The notes beneath the pieces were generated by a model, which did not search any database, was not told where the DNA came from, and was given only the letters and a program-made list of their open reading frames with translations. Shown in pieces: positions 47,483 through 60,500 of a DNA stretch of 64,000 nucleotides. Every line of letters starts with the position of its first letter. Position 1 is the stretch's first letter. The position numbers and the translations under genes were made by a program. The DNA is from Hydractinia symbiolongicarpus (lineage: Eukaryota > Cnidaria > Hydrozoa > Anthoathecata > Hydractiniidae), in NCBI RefSeq assembly GCF_029227915.1, contig NC_079882.1, forward strand, positions 23,069,001 through 23,133,000, written 5' to 3'.

Positions 47483-50400
47483 AGTTGAAATTGGCGCAAA
47501 TTGAATGTTACAACAACTATAGCTACTGGTAGTTTTAAGTGAAACCTGTTGGCGAGTCATAAATTGCAGACCGAAGGTAAGTTACTTTTGCCTACCCTAC
47601 ACTGAATAGGGTTTAAATATATTGGCAAAAAATAGGGTTGGAGTCAGCCCTTTTCTTTTACACCGTAAAGTCATAAACCAGTTAATAAAATTTCGCGTGT
47701 GTAAAATTTTGCGGTTTTCGCGGTTTACGGAAAACTTTTATCTACGTAAAGCATAAACTGTTGGTTGATATGAATACCATGATTTACCATCAGTGATATA
47801 ATAAGTGTTTATTATTGATCTATTTTCAATAACTCTCTTTCTTTCTAAACTAACACAAATCATGAATCAGAGTTAAGAGTACTTAAGCTGTGAGATGTTA
47901 GCTAATCTGGAACCATGTCACTGTGCAAACTTTTATGTAATCTGTAATTTTTTCTTATAAAGAGAAGTATAGAAAGAGATTGACAGAGAGGGTCATCTAT
48001 TATGATCTAATAAAGGTTCTTTTCACAGTAAGTTGTTAAGTTGTTTCTTTATAGGGAAAAGGAGTTTGTTAGTTTGTTCTAAGTCTAACTTAGCTGACGT
48101 CATATCTTGTAACATGTGGGATCTATTGTTAGGTATCCACAAACGCCTTATTTCACCTCCGTCGCAAAAAACTATATTATACGGTTTTCTGATGGACTCC
48201 GTTCAGCAGTAAATATTATTTTTTCTTTAATGGATGAGATTATGGAGTATGTCCACCCTGTCGTTAATATTTGACAAAAGATAGACATAAGAATAAATCT
48301 TTGATGTCTTAGGAGACACGATATTAGGCGACTACCTCTCTGTTGAAGCCTAACACCAAATTATATAAAGTTGTTTATCAATATAAGTAAAACTCTCGTG
48401 TGACAATATCATGTTTTTTGTTATTGTCTTGTCTAAAAGAGATCGATTTTGGAGACGAACACGTAAAGTAACCATCGAAGAGTTTCGTCATAACTAAGTT
48501 TGTTTGGTGAAAAAGCTAAAAGAACGATTACTTAAGAAAATCAGTAGCAATCAATAAAAACGAGTTTATAATGTTATTCAAAAAGATTTCTTTCATTTTG
48601 ATGCGAATTCTGTTTGCAAGATCCCGTGGACAATATTACTGAAATATTGACATGTTCTTTAAGCATAGCTAAAATTGTGAAATGGTCAATACTCTGCAAC
48701 TGGCAGGCTGTCAAGACGCTTCTTTCGCGCTCACTAAGCCAGGTGGAGAGTGTTAAGAATTTGTTAGTGGCAGTTTCCAGAGCTCTGGTACAACGAAACA
48801 ATCAACGAAGTCCCGAAATTCAGGAAAAATGTTCGTGTGATTTCATCAACAATTATCACGTTTTAAGGCACTGGACATTGACAAGTTCAAAATGCGCGAC
48901 TCTAATATAGAAACAGCCTATGCAATCACTTGGGCGAAAAACTTTGAAATGGGCTGTTCGGTGTCATTAACTTTTGTACATGATTGTGTTCTTGCTGTGC
49001 CGATTTGTAAGACAAACATAACAGTTTTACAAATCGTCTTTAGTCAATAAATAAATAAAATAAATATTTCGTAAGTATTTTTATTTATATTGGTTCATTC
49101 TTCGGAAACATCAAGAATTATATCACACTTGTTCCGCAATTGTTATCAGGGGGGAAGTTTTAGAGGTTGCTGAATAATTACCTGTGGTTTTTTCCATGGG
49201 CCAGCACCCCTGGAGACGAGGTTGAGTAGCGATGGGTGAATTCCCGTGTATTTTTCATAGCGTAGCGACTATAATGTCTTGTAATGCACGCAGTCTTACT
49301 GTCTATGAGCGAAGATGGCAACTGCAAGTAGCGGCGAAAGTTTTTCCGTAGATATTTCGCAGACTTTGAACTATTATTTGAACAACATTTTCCTGACATA
49401 AAAATATATACTACGGTCATATTATTCTTCATATCTTTGTGTTCAAGATTATAATTAAAACGATTTACAACATTGTCTCCAAACATACCACTTCAGAAGT
49501 CCATACATTACTTATGTCAAAAGAAATTTGTGCAAATTCATATCTGAAAGAGCGTGTCTCGCTTTGTCCGTCGCTCTGTACCGTCCAATGGTTGCGTAAA
49601 CAATGAACAAAAAGCAGTGTCAATTTAAACTTTACGAACATTTTCCTTTCTAGAAAAAAATCTATGATTGAAATTAGCTATTAAAAAGGGAAATTATCCA
49701 GGAGAAAATATTCAGGAGGGAATTCTCTTTCAACCTCTTAAGAAAACCGTCACCGGAAAATTACCGGTTTTTAATTTTTAAGATGACATTGTTCTATAAT
49801 CTTTTCATTTATTTTTTCCCAAAACCGTGTAATTAATTTTATAAGAAAAAAATAAAAAAATGCATAAATATATTTTACATTTAAATTTGTTTTGTCAAAA
49901 AGCATTAGCGCAGGAGACAAAAAATCTAGGTAAAACATTTGTCCGCCAAAAGTTATAAAATTTGATTTATATTTGTATAGCTTCAGCAAGACTAATATTT
50001 GTATACAAACCGCATGTTGTGGAACAGCTATATTTGTCTATTTCAATGTTTATAAAAAATCCGCATGCAGTTGTTTTCGCAAAAAGCCTCATGGATGGAG
50101 CGCATTAATTGTTTTTAGTGACATGTAACAGTCTAACGGGCGTAAAGGGTGGGGCAGGTGGGAAAATAAAATAAAAAAGAAAGTATTGTAGAAACTGATT
50201 ATGTCATGCTCTGTTGATTCATTTATATATATATATGTAAAAAATAAAGTGATTAATAACTGACAGAGAGCGAATACAATAACAAAATAACCTTGTTACG
50301 ATTTATAGTTATCATATTGCATAGTGAAATTTCACAGATCAATGTTAAAAAATTGAATAACGTATTTACCGTGCATGCTATATATTTTTTATAATCTATT

Positions 50401-51520
50401 CTTTCAATTATTGTAACTTTACTTCGGCAAGCCAACAAGATTTTTATATTTAGCCAGAAATATAAATTCTGGAATTTATTGTTATAAAAAACAAGAATCC
50501 AGACGCTTTTTTTTCGATATCTAAATCTGTGAAGTAAATTGAAAGACTTCAATGCAAATGTTGATAATGTCGGAACAAAAATGTGAGCCTCTATAAAAAA
50601 GGAGAGTTTGACTTGCTGAACTATGAGACTGATTCTTACTTTTTACTCGCTCATTGGTTGACTGCTTTTAAGATTTTAGTTAAATCAAATTGACAATGGA
50701 AAAATGCTTTGTTTTTAAAGCTTACCTCCCGCGAAAAAAAATGAAAAAGTTGACTGTGAATCTTTTTATTTTTTTTAGATGATCTTGATCAGTTTTGTTT
50801 TGTGAGTTAGAAATCTTGATAATAATTAAGCTATTTAAAATGGCATCATGTATTTGATATAAGTAAGGCGTTGTTTCAAGAGTTTAACTAAGTATGCTGT
50901 TGTTTTCACGTATCCAGTTAGATATTTTGAACATATTTACATGAATATTAATACTTGGTTACTCTGATTATCATTCATACCAGCAATTGTATCACAGCAT
51001 GCAATTCATGATGTCATAATTCCGAATAAACTAGCTGAACTTTCAAGACCTACATCTCGAAAACCAATAATTTTTTTAAAAAGATCACTTATTTTGGGGG
51101 GAGGTTGGTGATATTTTATGCCACAAAGAAATATTTTATTTTGGTTTACACTCTGAGCAAAAAAATAAACAATTTTCTTTTTTGATAACAAAGCTCTATA
51201 CACAAATAGTTATTTAATTTTGCGTGATTGCAAAATCACAACTTTATGGCGCGTAAAATAGAATTTATTAATTCAAACAAAAAGTGTTATTGAGTTTATA
51301 GTTTTAAACAAATAGGTAGTTTAAACAAATGCATTTATGAAAGAACACCTTTCAATGAAAAAACACACGATAATAAAGTCTTGTTAACGAGGCCGTTAAA
51401 AAAGATTAATTCTTGAGAGCTAATAAAAACTTTTTTTTTCAGGTAGTTAGGAAAGTTATTCTGTACAAGTGGTAACAAGAACAAACTTTGTGTATATCTG
51501 TAAAAGAGGAAGAAACTAAC
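47483..51520. other. Intergenic and 5' flank of SLC6 copy 2
   Basis: No gene recognised. Overlapping open frames on both strands at 48574-48910 have no known content. A 10-bp inverted repeat (cgatttgtaa / ttacaaatcg) lies at 49001-49036. A tract of t ending in cag before 51443 could be the acceptor of a 5' UTR exon leading to the start codon at 51521. Confidence 0.45.
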
Positions 51521-54500
51521 ATGGCTAACGTGCAACTAAACGGAGTGAAAGAACTCGACACTGAACGTATGTTGATTTCCTTTTGTTTACATTATTTTTT
51601 CGTTGTACGAACTTTTCTCTTTTACTGAACCTATGAAGAAATATTTGGTTGGTTTTATAAGTTTTATTACTTGAAGTATATTTAGAAAATATTTTTGATT
51701 TTACAATTATCTTATTTAAATCATTCGCGCTCGCCCCTTTTTGTATTTTTTCATTCAGACTAATAACTTAAATGAGCAGGTGCACTTATATATTATATAA
51801 AATATTTAACGAAAACTTGCTGGAACAAATCCGCTCATTCATTTGCTGTTCAGAATGTTTCGCTACAAAAAATGCTGAACAAGAACCGGCAATATGTTGA
51901 AGAAGGTTTTTTGATCACCCAACTTGCTGCTACGCGCGAGCATACAATCTTTTTTGCGCATGCGTGGTGTAAATATTTAGCAATATTGTAGACCTGTTTT
52001 AGTTAGCACACAAGCAGACCAAAAGTCCGCTACGTAATAGGAATTTACCGTTTGTAGGTCCCTGAATGACGTAAATAAAAGAAGTCCATGATGAAAATGG
52101 CCATCTTGGAAATGAGAGTTGCGGAACTGGAACTCTTGTTTCCAAAATGGCTTTTCTAGGCCGCCACGACCTTAAAAAGCCATTCTGGAAATTCTTGTTG
52201 TTCTTACACTGCAAATGTTAGCGCCAATCGTGCATTCTGTACTGGCCACGCAGGCTTCGTATACAAAAGTTGTTACGGGGGCTCTTCTGGTCTTCAAATA
52301 GATGCAAAGATATACTTGATGACGAAATAAAAAGACAAGAACTCATGCTAATTATCATGTATCGCTACGTTTTATCAACAGAAATGCTTTTTGTGTGGTT
52401 TTGTTATAAAGCCATCATTAGCACCAGAACGCTATCAATGTTAGGCGAAATATTTTAAGTAACGTGATTATTAGCTTAATTGCAAAGCCCTAATTGATGA
52501 CGAAAATAGCTTTTATTGTTAAAACCAGGCGGACACTTCTGCGTTAACTGTTGGGAAGGTATAAATTGTTACCAAACACTACGACATTATATACATCATT
52601 GTTTAGGAATGCAGTTAAATTTAGGAGACTCTTTATAAGGTGTTCGTTTGTGTACAGTAGCTAACTTGGTAGAGTTTTTTCTTGTGTAGTAGCTAACTTG
52701 GCAGTGTTTTCGTGTTCGGTGGTCAATTTTACGGTGTTTTCGTGCAGTAGCTAACTTTGCGATGTTATGTGTTTGGTCAGTCTTTTGAGAAGTAACGGCG
52801 CAATTGCAGTTAGCAAGTAAAGATTTTAAAAACTAAACCTTCTTTTAGACGGGCAGCGGTTTGTCGGATTAGGTTTATTAAGAATAAAGTGTCAAAAATG
52901 GTCTGTTGGGTTAAAAGCTTAGCAGTTAATCCGTGTTAAAATGACGTAGTGTCGTGTATATAACAGGGGCGGATCTAGGATTTTTTTCTGGTTAGGCAAA
53001 ATTTCATAGATTTTTTGGCAAAGTAATGTCAAGGGTTGTGGTGTTGTACGAGGTAAATCGGCCGTTTTGTGTTTTTGCTGTAAAAGGAACTAAAATTTTC
53101 CCAAAAGTAAGGTTTTTAGTTATTAAGAATCCTTCTAGATTAGAAACGAAAGTTTCTTTATAGCCAAACAAATAACAGTAACCCCCGTAGTTTTACCACT
53201 TTATCCTTGTTAAAACATGCGGATGGAAAATGCGTCTGGTTAGCAAATTCGATTTGAAACAGGGTTAGCGTTTCCATAATTTCTTTGAATCACATATTGG
53301 TATTAAGTATCTTAGCATCTTTTTTCGTTTTGCGCACATAATACGAGTACAAGTAATAAGTTGGGGATTTGCTTCATTTCAAAACATGCAATAAGTCTAA
53401 TAACTAACAATACAACAAAAAATTACATTACAAGACAATTTTAGGAATAGATAGTCAACAGTAGTGCAACGTAGAAATATTGTTTGGAAAATTATAGTCT
53501 GTGGTAACAACCTGCAAATGCACAAAGAAAACCAGCATATAAAAGAATGAAAGATTTCCAGTTAGACTTACAGTGTAAGATCGCAACATATAATAAACGT
53601 GTACAAAAAGTATATAGTAATCACCTCTTCATGAAGTTAATACAGTTTAGCATTAGGGTTACTGGTGTAGTTTTGCACCAATTTCTATTAAGCATTAATT
53701 TTAATGCTATGAAATTCCCACAAGAGAAAGGCAGTTCATTAAGCCAGAAAAGAGTTAGAAATTAGAAAAATAACATCAAAACATTTAAGATGTCTCATAT
53801 TATTTACCCTTACATGTCCCTGTCAACTATGTTTAAAAAATATTTTAATACTGTAAAATCTTTAAGAAAGTTTTAGTAACTATAAGCCAATTATGAAGAT
53901 TCTCATATAAAAAGCAACATATATACAAATCCTACTCATATCCATAAGTTGACATGACATTTTGTTAGTTTACAGTCTGTAACAGAACGTTTTTTAACAT
54001 GCAATTCTTGTTTCGATCTGTATATGTTTTACGTGAAAATCATTTCTATGATTTACTTGAATATTCACAAGTTATTTTGATTGATTTTTTTCACCAACTT
54101 TGTGGATTATACCAGATATATATCCATTGTTTACAGTTTTCCAATATTATAAGGATTCAGAACAAATCTTCTGTGTTATTTACTTGAATATTCATCATAG
54201 GTACCAGGGTGACATCAAAATACAAGTTATTTTGATTGATTTTTTTCACCTTCTTAGTTCCTCTTATGAAACACAACTTTGTGGATTATACCAGATATAT
54301 ATCCATTGTTTACAGTTTTCCAATATTATAAGGATTCAGAACAAATCTTCTGTGTTATTTACTTGAATATTCATCATAGGTACCAGGGTGACATCAAAAT
54401 ACAAGTTATTTTGATTGATTTTTTTCACCTTCTTTGTTCCTCTTATGAAACACAACTTTGTGGATTATACCAGATATATATCCATTGTTTACAGTTTTCC

Positions 54501-57500
54501 AATATTATAAGGATTAACAAATCTGTGTTCTTTTAATTGATGGTGATTTTCATTGTCAGAAGAATATTCATCTTAGGTACCAGGGTGACATCAAAATATC
54601 TTATCCTAAAACAAAATTATATCAATGTATTGCTCAGCAAGATGAGAATAAGAAATATTATAAAACAAACTTGGACTATTCTTAGATTAGGTATTGCTTC
54701 ATTCTTTTGTTTTTAGCAATATTATTACAATTAAAAGTAACATGGGAAAGTCAAAGAGATCTTCTCGTGTTCTTAAAAGTTTTAAAATGAGCAGTGGGAT
54801 GTTGCATATAAAATGCACTGTTTAAAAGTTCCCACAAAGTCAAAGTTCTTAGGGACAATCACAATAAAAAAGTATATGCTAAGCGTATAAATTTGGCGGT
54901 GGGACGAGGTAGAATCCTTTGACGTTTAATTATATCTCATACTGTATACATCGATTTCTTAGAGAACAGAAAGAATTAATAACTTTTAGTGTCTACCTGC
55001 TTAGCAGGGACACATGGATGAGTGCTTATGGTTTCAAGGACTGACAACATTCAAAGATTACCTTTTCTGATTTGATGTTTAGGGGAGGGAAAGGGGATCT
55101 GCAGATCTATTAACATTTAGCTTGGACTTTTGCGTTCATGAAAGAGCTGTCCCTTAGTTATCTTACAAGAATGTATTCTCTCCCAAACAGAAACAAAGAT
55201 ACACAGTTGCATAAACGGCTACACGAAGCCTACACGAAGCCAGTGACCCTTAAGACGTTAAAGAAAAAAAAACTAACAAAATTCCAATTAATACACATAC
55301 AGGTAGCTAGTAATACTCTATACCGAATTTAACATACACATCAAAACATCTTTCGACCGCCAAGACAGTGTTTACATAAATTGCCTCCGTTAGCTATCTC
55401 GTTTGGCATTGGGCTTTTATGTTTATAAACAATGCATTTGATCAAGGCCAAGTTAAAACCTTTTGTTTTGATAAGAAAAAGATTTAAATTACACGTTTTG
55501 TAAGAACATCTGGTGGTTTACCACTTTTAAGAATAGTTCTTGACACAAAAGTGCCTAAAATTCAGGAGCAGCTAAAACTAAAATATTTCAAGTATTACTG
55601 AATTTATTGTCTCTTGCAGAGGAAGATAAAGGTTTGGTTTGAGACAACAACACGGCACACGTGGCCAAAATACTTCTCTCCAGCATTTCCAATCCTTTCA
55701 ATATCTGAAAAGGTTTCCAAATTCAAAACTTCTTTATTTAACTTAGGTGGCATACAATTGCTTTAATATTCTAGACATTTGAAGTGCTCCCTGCAATTGG
55801 ACCTGATCCAGGTAAACCATGTTGAAAAAGAAACATCCACTCCATGTAACCGTACCCGTGGTCGTTTTAGGCGTATAAACTTTAAAACCCACGGACGTTT
55901 TAGGCGTTTTTTCTTCACATTCCAGAATTTCATTCATTGGAACTTGAAAACCCGCGGACGTTTTAGGCGTTTTTTCTTCCATCTGTGATTTTCATTCATT
56001 CGGAACTTTAAAACCCGCGGACGTTTTAGGCGAATAGACATTTTGCCTAAGATCGCCCCGGGTTTGCTTATTTGAGTAAAATAAAACACGCACGCCGCGC
56101 ATCGTCATAGTCGAAATCGGCGGATGCCAAAAATAAATTGATAAAAATAATTTAGTTTTTTTATAGATTATTCTATCTATAGAGAATTTTTTTTCTAGTT
56201 CACAAAACTAGGCTTAGGCAATTGCCTAGGCTGCCTAACCCTAGATCCGCCCCTGTATAATATTGATCAACATATTGATTGTCAAATATTTTGCAAAGGC
56301 GACAAAAATAATAAATGAATGAAAGCCTCGACATGAACAAAAAATATTGTTCACCTCTGTTTTTGACTATTTAAACAAACAAAGTCTGGTGGATAAGAAC
56401 ATTTGTTTGGAGACTTTCTTGAGATGAACACGGGACATAAGTACACTAAACTAAAAAAAGTTTTGGACTTTTTTAGTTTTCTGCACCTTCACCATAGTGT
56501 TCTTCTAAGCACTAATAAAATGATTTACCAGTTCTTTTACACGTTTCTTTCAGCGTTTCCAAATACAAAACATTGAAAAGCTAGAAAATCCTTAGTTCTT
56601 ATAAAAATAGTGTTTCCAAATACACACTTTTTATTTTATGAGAATATCAGGTTGGCACTGAAAATAATAGGCTTAACGCAATAGAGAAAGAAAATGATGA
56701 CCAACCTAGTAAGGATTTTGGTATTCTTATAAAAAAATGGTGTAAACTCCAATCTCCTCCCGAGAGTTTCTTTTTCGCTTTCTGTTGTTGCTGTCTCAAA
56801 AAAGAAAACCACTGGGAACGAGATAGAATGAATTCATTATATATTAAGAAAAATATAAACTTCGGGTTTCAAGTTTTGAAGCTTTTGCCAAATATGAGTC
56901 TTTTTATCCTAGACCAGAAGGCTTTTTAAATTTTTTGGTCTTAAAATGGTTCAACGGGAAAGTTTTTAAGCAATGGGCGCCTTATTGGTCATTTAGCTTT
57001 TTTTCTTTTCTCTAATAATGATTGATTATAAAGCTTGAGACTCGCGTTTGTTATACGAACCTAGCTTATAAGAACTTCGAGGGTGAGATTTTGCAAAAAA
57101 ATCAACAACAATTGAAGAACTTGCTCAAAAAAATATCTGAAGAGTCTGAAATTCTTACAATCGTTCCTGAACAATTTTGTTTTCTTTTTTTCTATATCTT
57201 TTTAATATTTTTTACAATAAAATAACTTCAACATCGATCATACATTGTTTTTCAATCCTATCAATGCTCATCATTTGACAATTTGACCCTATTTTCTGGA
57301 GGAACACCAATGAAAACATTTGAGGCTTAAAAGAGGCTAAAAAAAAGCGAACAAACCTGATCTAAAATTTACACGTTTTTATAAAAAAGGCTAATTCTAC
57401 TTTAGAATACTCCGACGAAAAGAGTAAGTTGGATCCAAATGGAGTTGATGAGAAAGTCGCTCTTGGTGATTCTGATGTCGAAGTAAAAGATCGCGAGTCA

Positions 57501-60500
57501 TGGGGGCACAAAACAGAGTTTATCTTAGCATCTGTTGGATTAGCAGTTGGCCTTGGAAATGTTTGGAGGTTCCCCTACCTATGTCAAAAAAATGGCGGAG
57601 GTAAGTCAGAATTGTAATTTACAGTTTTTAATTTTCATTTAACGATGTTTTAATTGGTCTTTTTAAAATACCATTCTAATGACGTGTAGGTATAATTTAA
57701 GTAGAATAAATATGCAGGTCATCTTGAGTCATCCACAGATTAAATCACAGTCACTCGGTTATTTTCCGAGTCACTGTGATTAACTTCTATATAGACGACT
57801 TTCCGTGCGACGTAATGTTTGGATTTTGCGTTGATAACAATGCTCATGCACATTTCTGTAGGTAGACAGACCACAAAAATCAAATGAATTCGTTTATTAG
57901 CAAAATATTCGCTCAAAATTAGTAAAATTTTAAATAAAGGAAAATATAGGTAAAAACTTAATTTCCGCCTTTTTAGCGCCGCAGCAGGTGGCGGTGATGG
58001 CGGCTATAACCCTCCCCCCCATAGTTTCCGTGTTTTTTGGTCGCCTGTTTAGCCTGAAGTGATGAAATTACTTTATATCAGATGGTCCGTGGTTCGGTCC
58101 AGCGTCAACTCATGCCATGTGAGGGGAAATTAGGTAGGCATTGCCGGTGGATACCAAAAAGTATACATTCAGAACACAGGACCCACATTGATAACAGTGT
58201 TTCCAACACTGAAGTGGCTATCCTATGTAAATGTTCGGAATAATAATATGTGTTTTCGGCATAATTTCTAGATAATGTATTATAATTTTTTTTATCAATG
58301 TACCCTTTATTTTCAGGTGCATTTCTTATTCCGTATTTTATCATGATGGTCATAGAGGGGCTTCCTCTTTTTTATATTGAGTTTGCTATTGGTCAACGCT
58401 TTAAACGCAGCGCCATTGGTTGTTTTCAAAAGATGCATCCAGCTCTTACTGGGATTGGTGTATCTTGTGTGGTGATTTCTATGATGTTGTGTATTTACTA
58501 TGTCGCTGTGATTGCGTGGTGTTTCTACTATTTGTTCGTTTCGTTTACATCCAAGTTGCCATGGAGATTGGAAAATTGCCCGCGGTAAGTTGGGAACGAA
58601 TTTTTTTGTGTGTATACAAAGTCAGTTGGTGTTAAATTATATCGACGTCAAAGAATCTTAAAAGAATAATTTCGTACATTCTTTGGCAGTTTTTAAGAGT
58701 ATAGTATTATAAAGAAATTTATAAAAGACACTGGGGCTGCTGAATTGTACCATAATAACCAGGCTTTAAAAAACGTAACAATTTTAAGTCCACCCTAACC
58801 CCCAAAACCTTGTCAGTGTCTCTCTAATTCTGAAAATTTCTATTAATTAGCTATGACGAATACAATGTGTTAAGGGGACAATGCGCCGCCTCAACTCCGT
58901 ACAATAAGAGCGGATCTTTTAATACGAGCGGATCTTTCAATACGAGCGGATCTTTCAATACGAGCGGATTCTTCGATATGAGCGGATTTTTTAATATCAG
59001 CAGATCTTTTAATACGAGCTTGAAGAATTCCACAACCAATTCCACAACTAACACAACACACAACGGCTATTGTGATCAAGTGAGAACATTTTCAGACTGT
59101 TGCGTTCAAGATCCACAGTTATATTATTTCTACAGAAAAGCTCTCAATATTTCGCCCTCCATTAACAGTTTGGGGGAGGGAATTAACTGGAAACTCGTTG
59201 GCTGTTTGATCCTGTCTTGGGCGGTAGTATATGCTTGTATTGTTAAAGGCGTGAAATCAAGCGGAAAGGTAAACTTCTTTCTTTTTGTTTTATGTTTTTT
59301 AAATCATTCTTAACGGTCAACACATTTGTATTCTTTATTAGGTGGCATGATTTCCAAACGTGCCAACCTGTAATGAGCCATTTTGATTTCTGCAAGTAGA
59401 AAGTCACATGAGAGAATTGTGTTAAGTGGTAACCTTGTTAGGACCTATCTTAAGACAATACTTAGCGAGTAACAAAAATCAAAACTATAGTACGCGCTTG
59501 AAAACAATTACAGCACACTCCCGATAACTCGAACCCCCAATAACTCGAACTTCCAGTAACTCGAACTGCTTTTGAATTCCCGTTGAACCTTCACTAATAC
59601 TTTCTCACAAAAATCACTCGATAACTCGAACCCCCGATAAGTCGAACATTCGTTAAGTCGAACCATTTTTCCTGTCCCCTGGGCAGAAATTCCCCCGAAA
59701 ACTCGAACTTTAGAGGAAAAATGAAAACAATCTCAGTAAAAAGTGACTACTTTTCTTTTAATAATATAAATTGTTCTTCCAAAGTTGACAAAAAATTTTT
59801 TATCTCCTGTAAATAATAGAATTTTTTTTCAGTGATGTATAATTATAACTGTATACCTTTCTTCTTAGAAGAATAAAAAACAAAAACTTTTAATAACTTG
59901 AACTATTTTTACTTATCGGCCTAAATTCGAGTTACCGAATGCCCTCGAACATTCGATAACTCGAACTATTTTTTGGTCCCTTGGAGGTTCGAGTTATCGG
60001 GAGTGTACTGTATTCCATAAGAAATTAACTAATTCTACAACGTTGGTTTCATTTGACACATGACAAGTTGGGTTAAAAGCAAACACTCCTGGCTGCCGAC
60101 AATGTTTTTTATTTCTGATGTCGAACTGGCCAGAGCTGGTTAATATATATTTATATTTTCAGGCTGTTTATTTCACTGCAACGTTTCCCTACATCGTGCT
60201 TATCATCTTGTTCTTCGCCGGCGTGACTTTAGACGGAGCATCTATTGGTTTGAAGGCTTTATTTTATCCTGATGTAAGCATTTATGATTTTTTTAGATAA
60301 CTCTATCTAGACCTTATCTAAGTGTTCGAGTCAATTTAAATTTACCGAATGTCAGTTGAAATTTTATAACTTTTAGTTTTTATCTACCGCAAATTTCTTA
60401 AAGTTATCATGCTCCAGTTGTTCCTAGCCAACAGGCCATCAGCTAAAACCACCCATATACTTTATACATTTTGTTTGTTTTGAACTTTTTGGACTAGCAA

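Larger units (their letters stand above)
52964..56255. mobile_element. Non-autonomous hAT-like element in SLC6 copy 2 intron 1
   Basis: The left end is CAGGGGCGGATCTAGG and the right end is its exact reverse complement (16 bases), a terminus style typical of hAT elements. The flanks (gtatataa left, tataatat right) are similar but not an exact 8-bp duplication. About 3.3 kb without a transposase frame. The interior holds a 179-bp tandem array and a 62-bp tandem array. Confidence 0.65.

Noticed and set aside
48574-48910. Overlapping open frames on both strands as a small gene
   Set aside because: No recognisable domain, signal or splice context; both strands are open over the same stretch, which suggests chance.
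54054-54600. CRISPR-like array
   Set aside because: The repeats are direct tandem units without unique spacers and the genome is eukaryotic.
58851-59313. Minus-strand Leu/Lys-rich frame opposite the sequon repeat
   Set aside because: It is the reverse reading of the 18-bp repeat inside a clear SLC6 exon.
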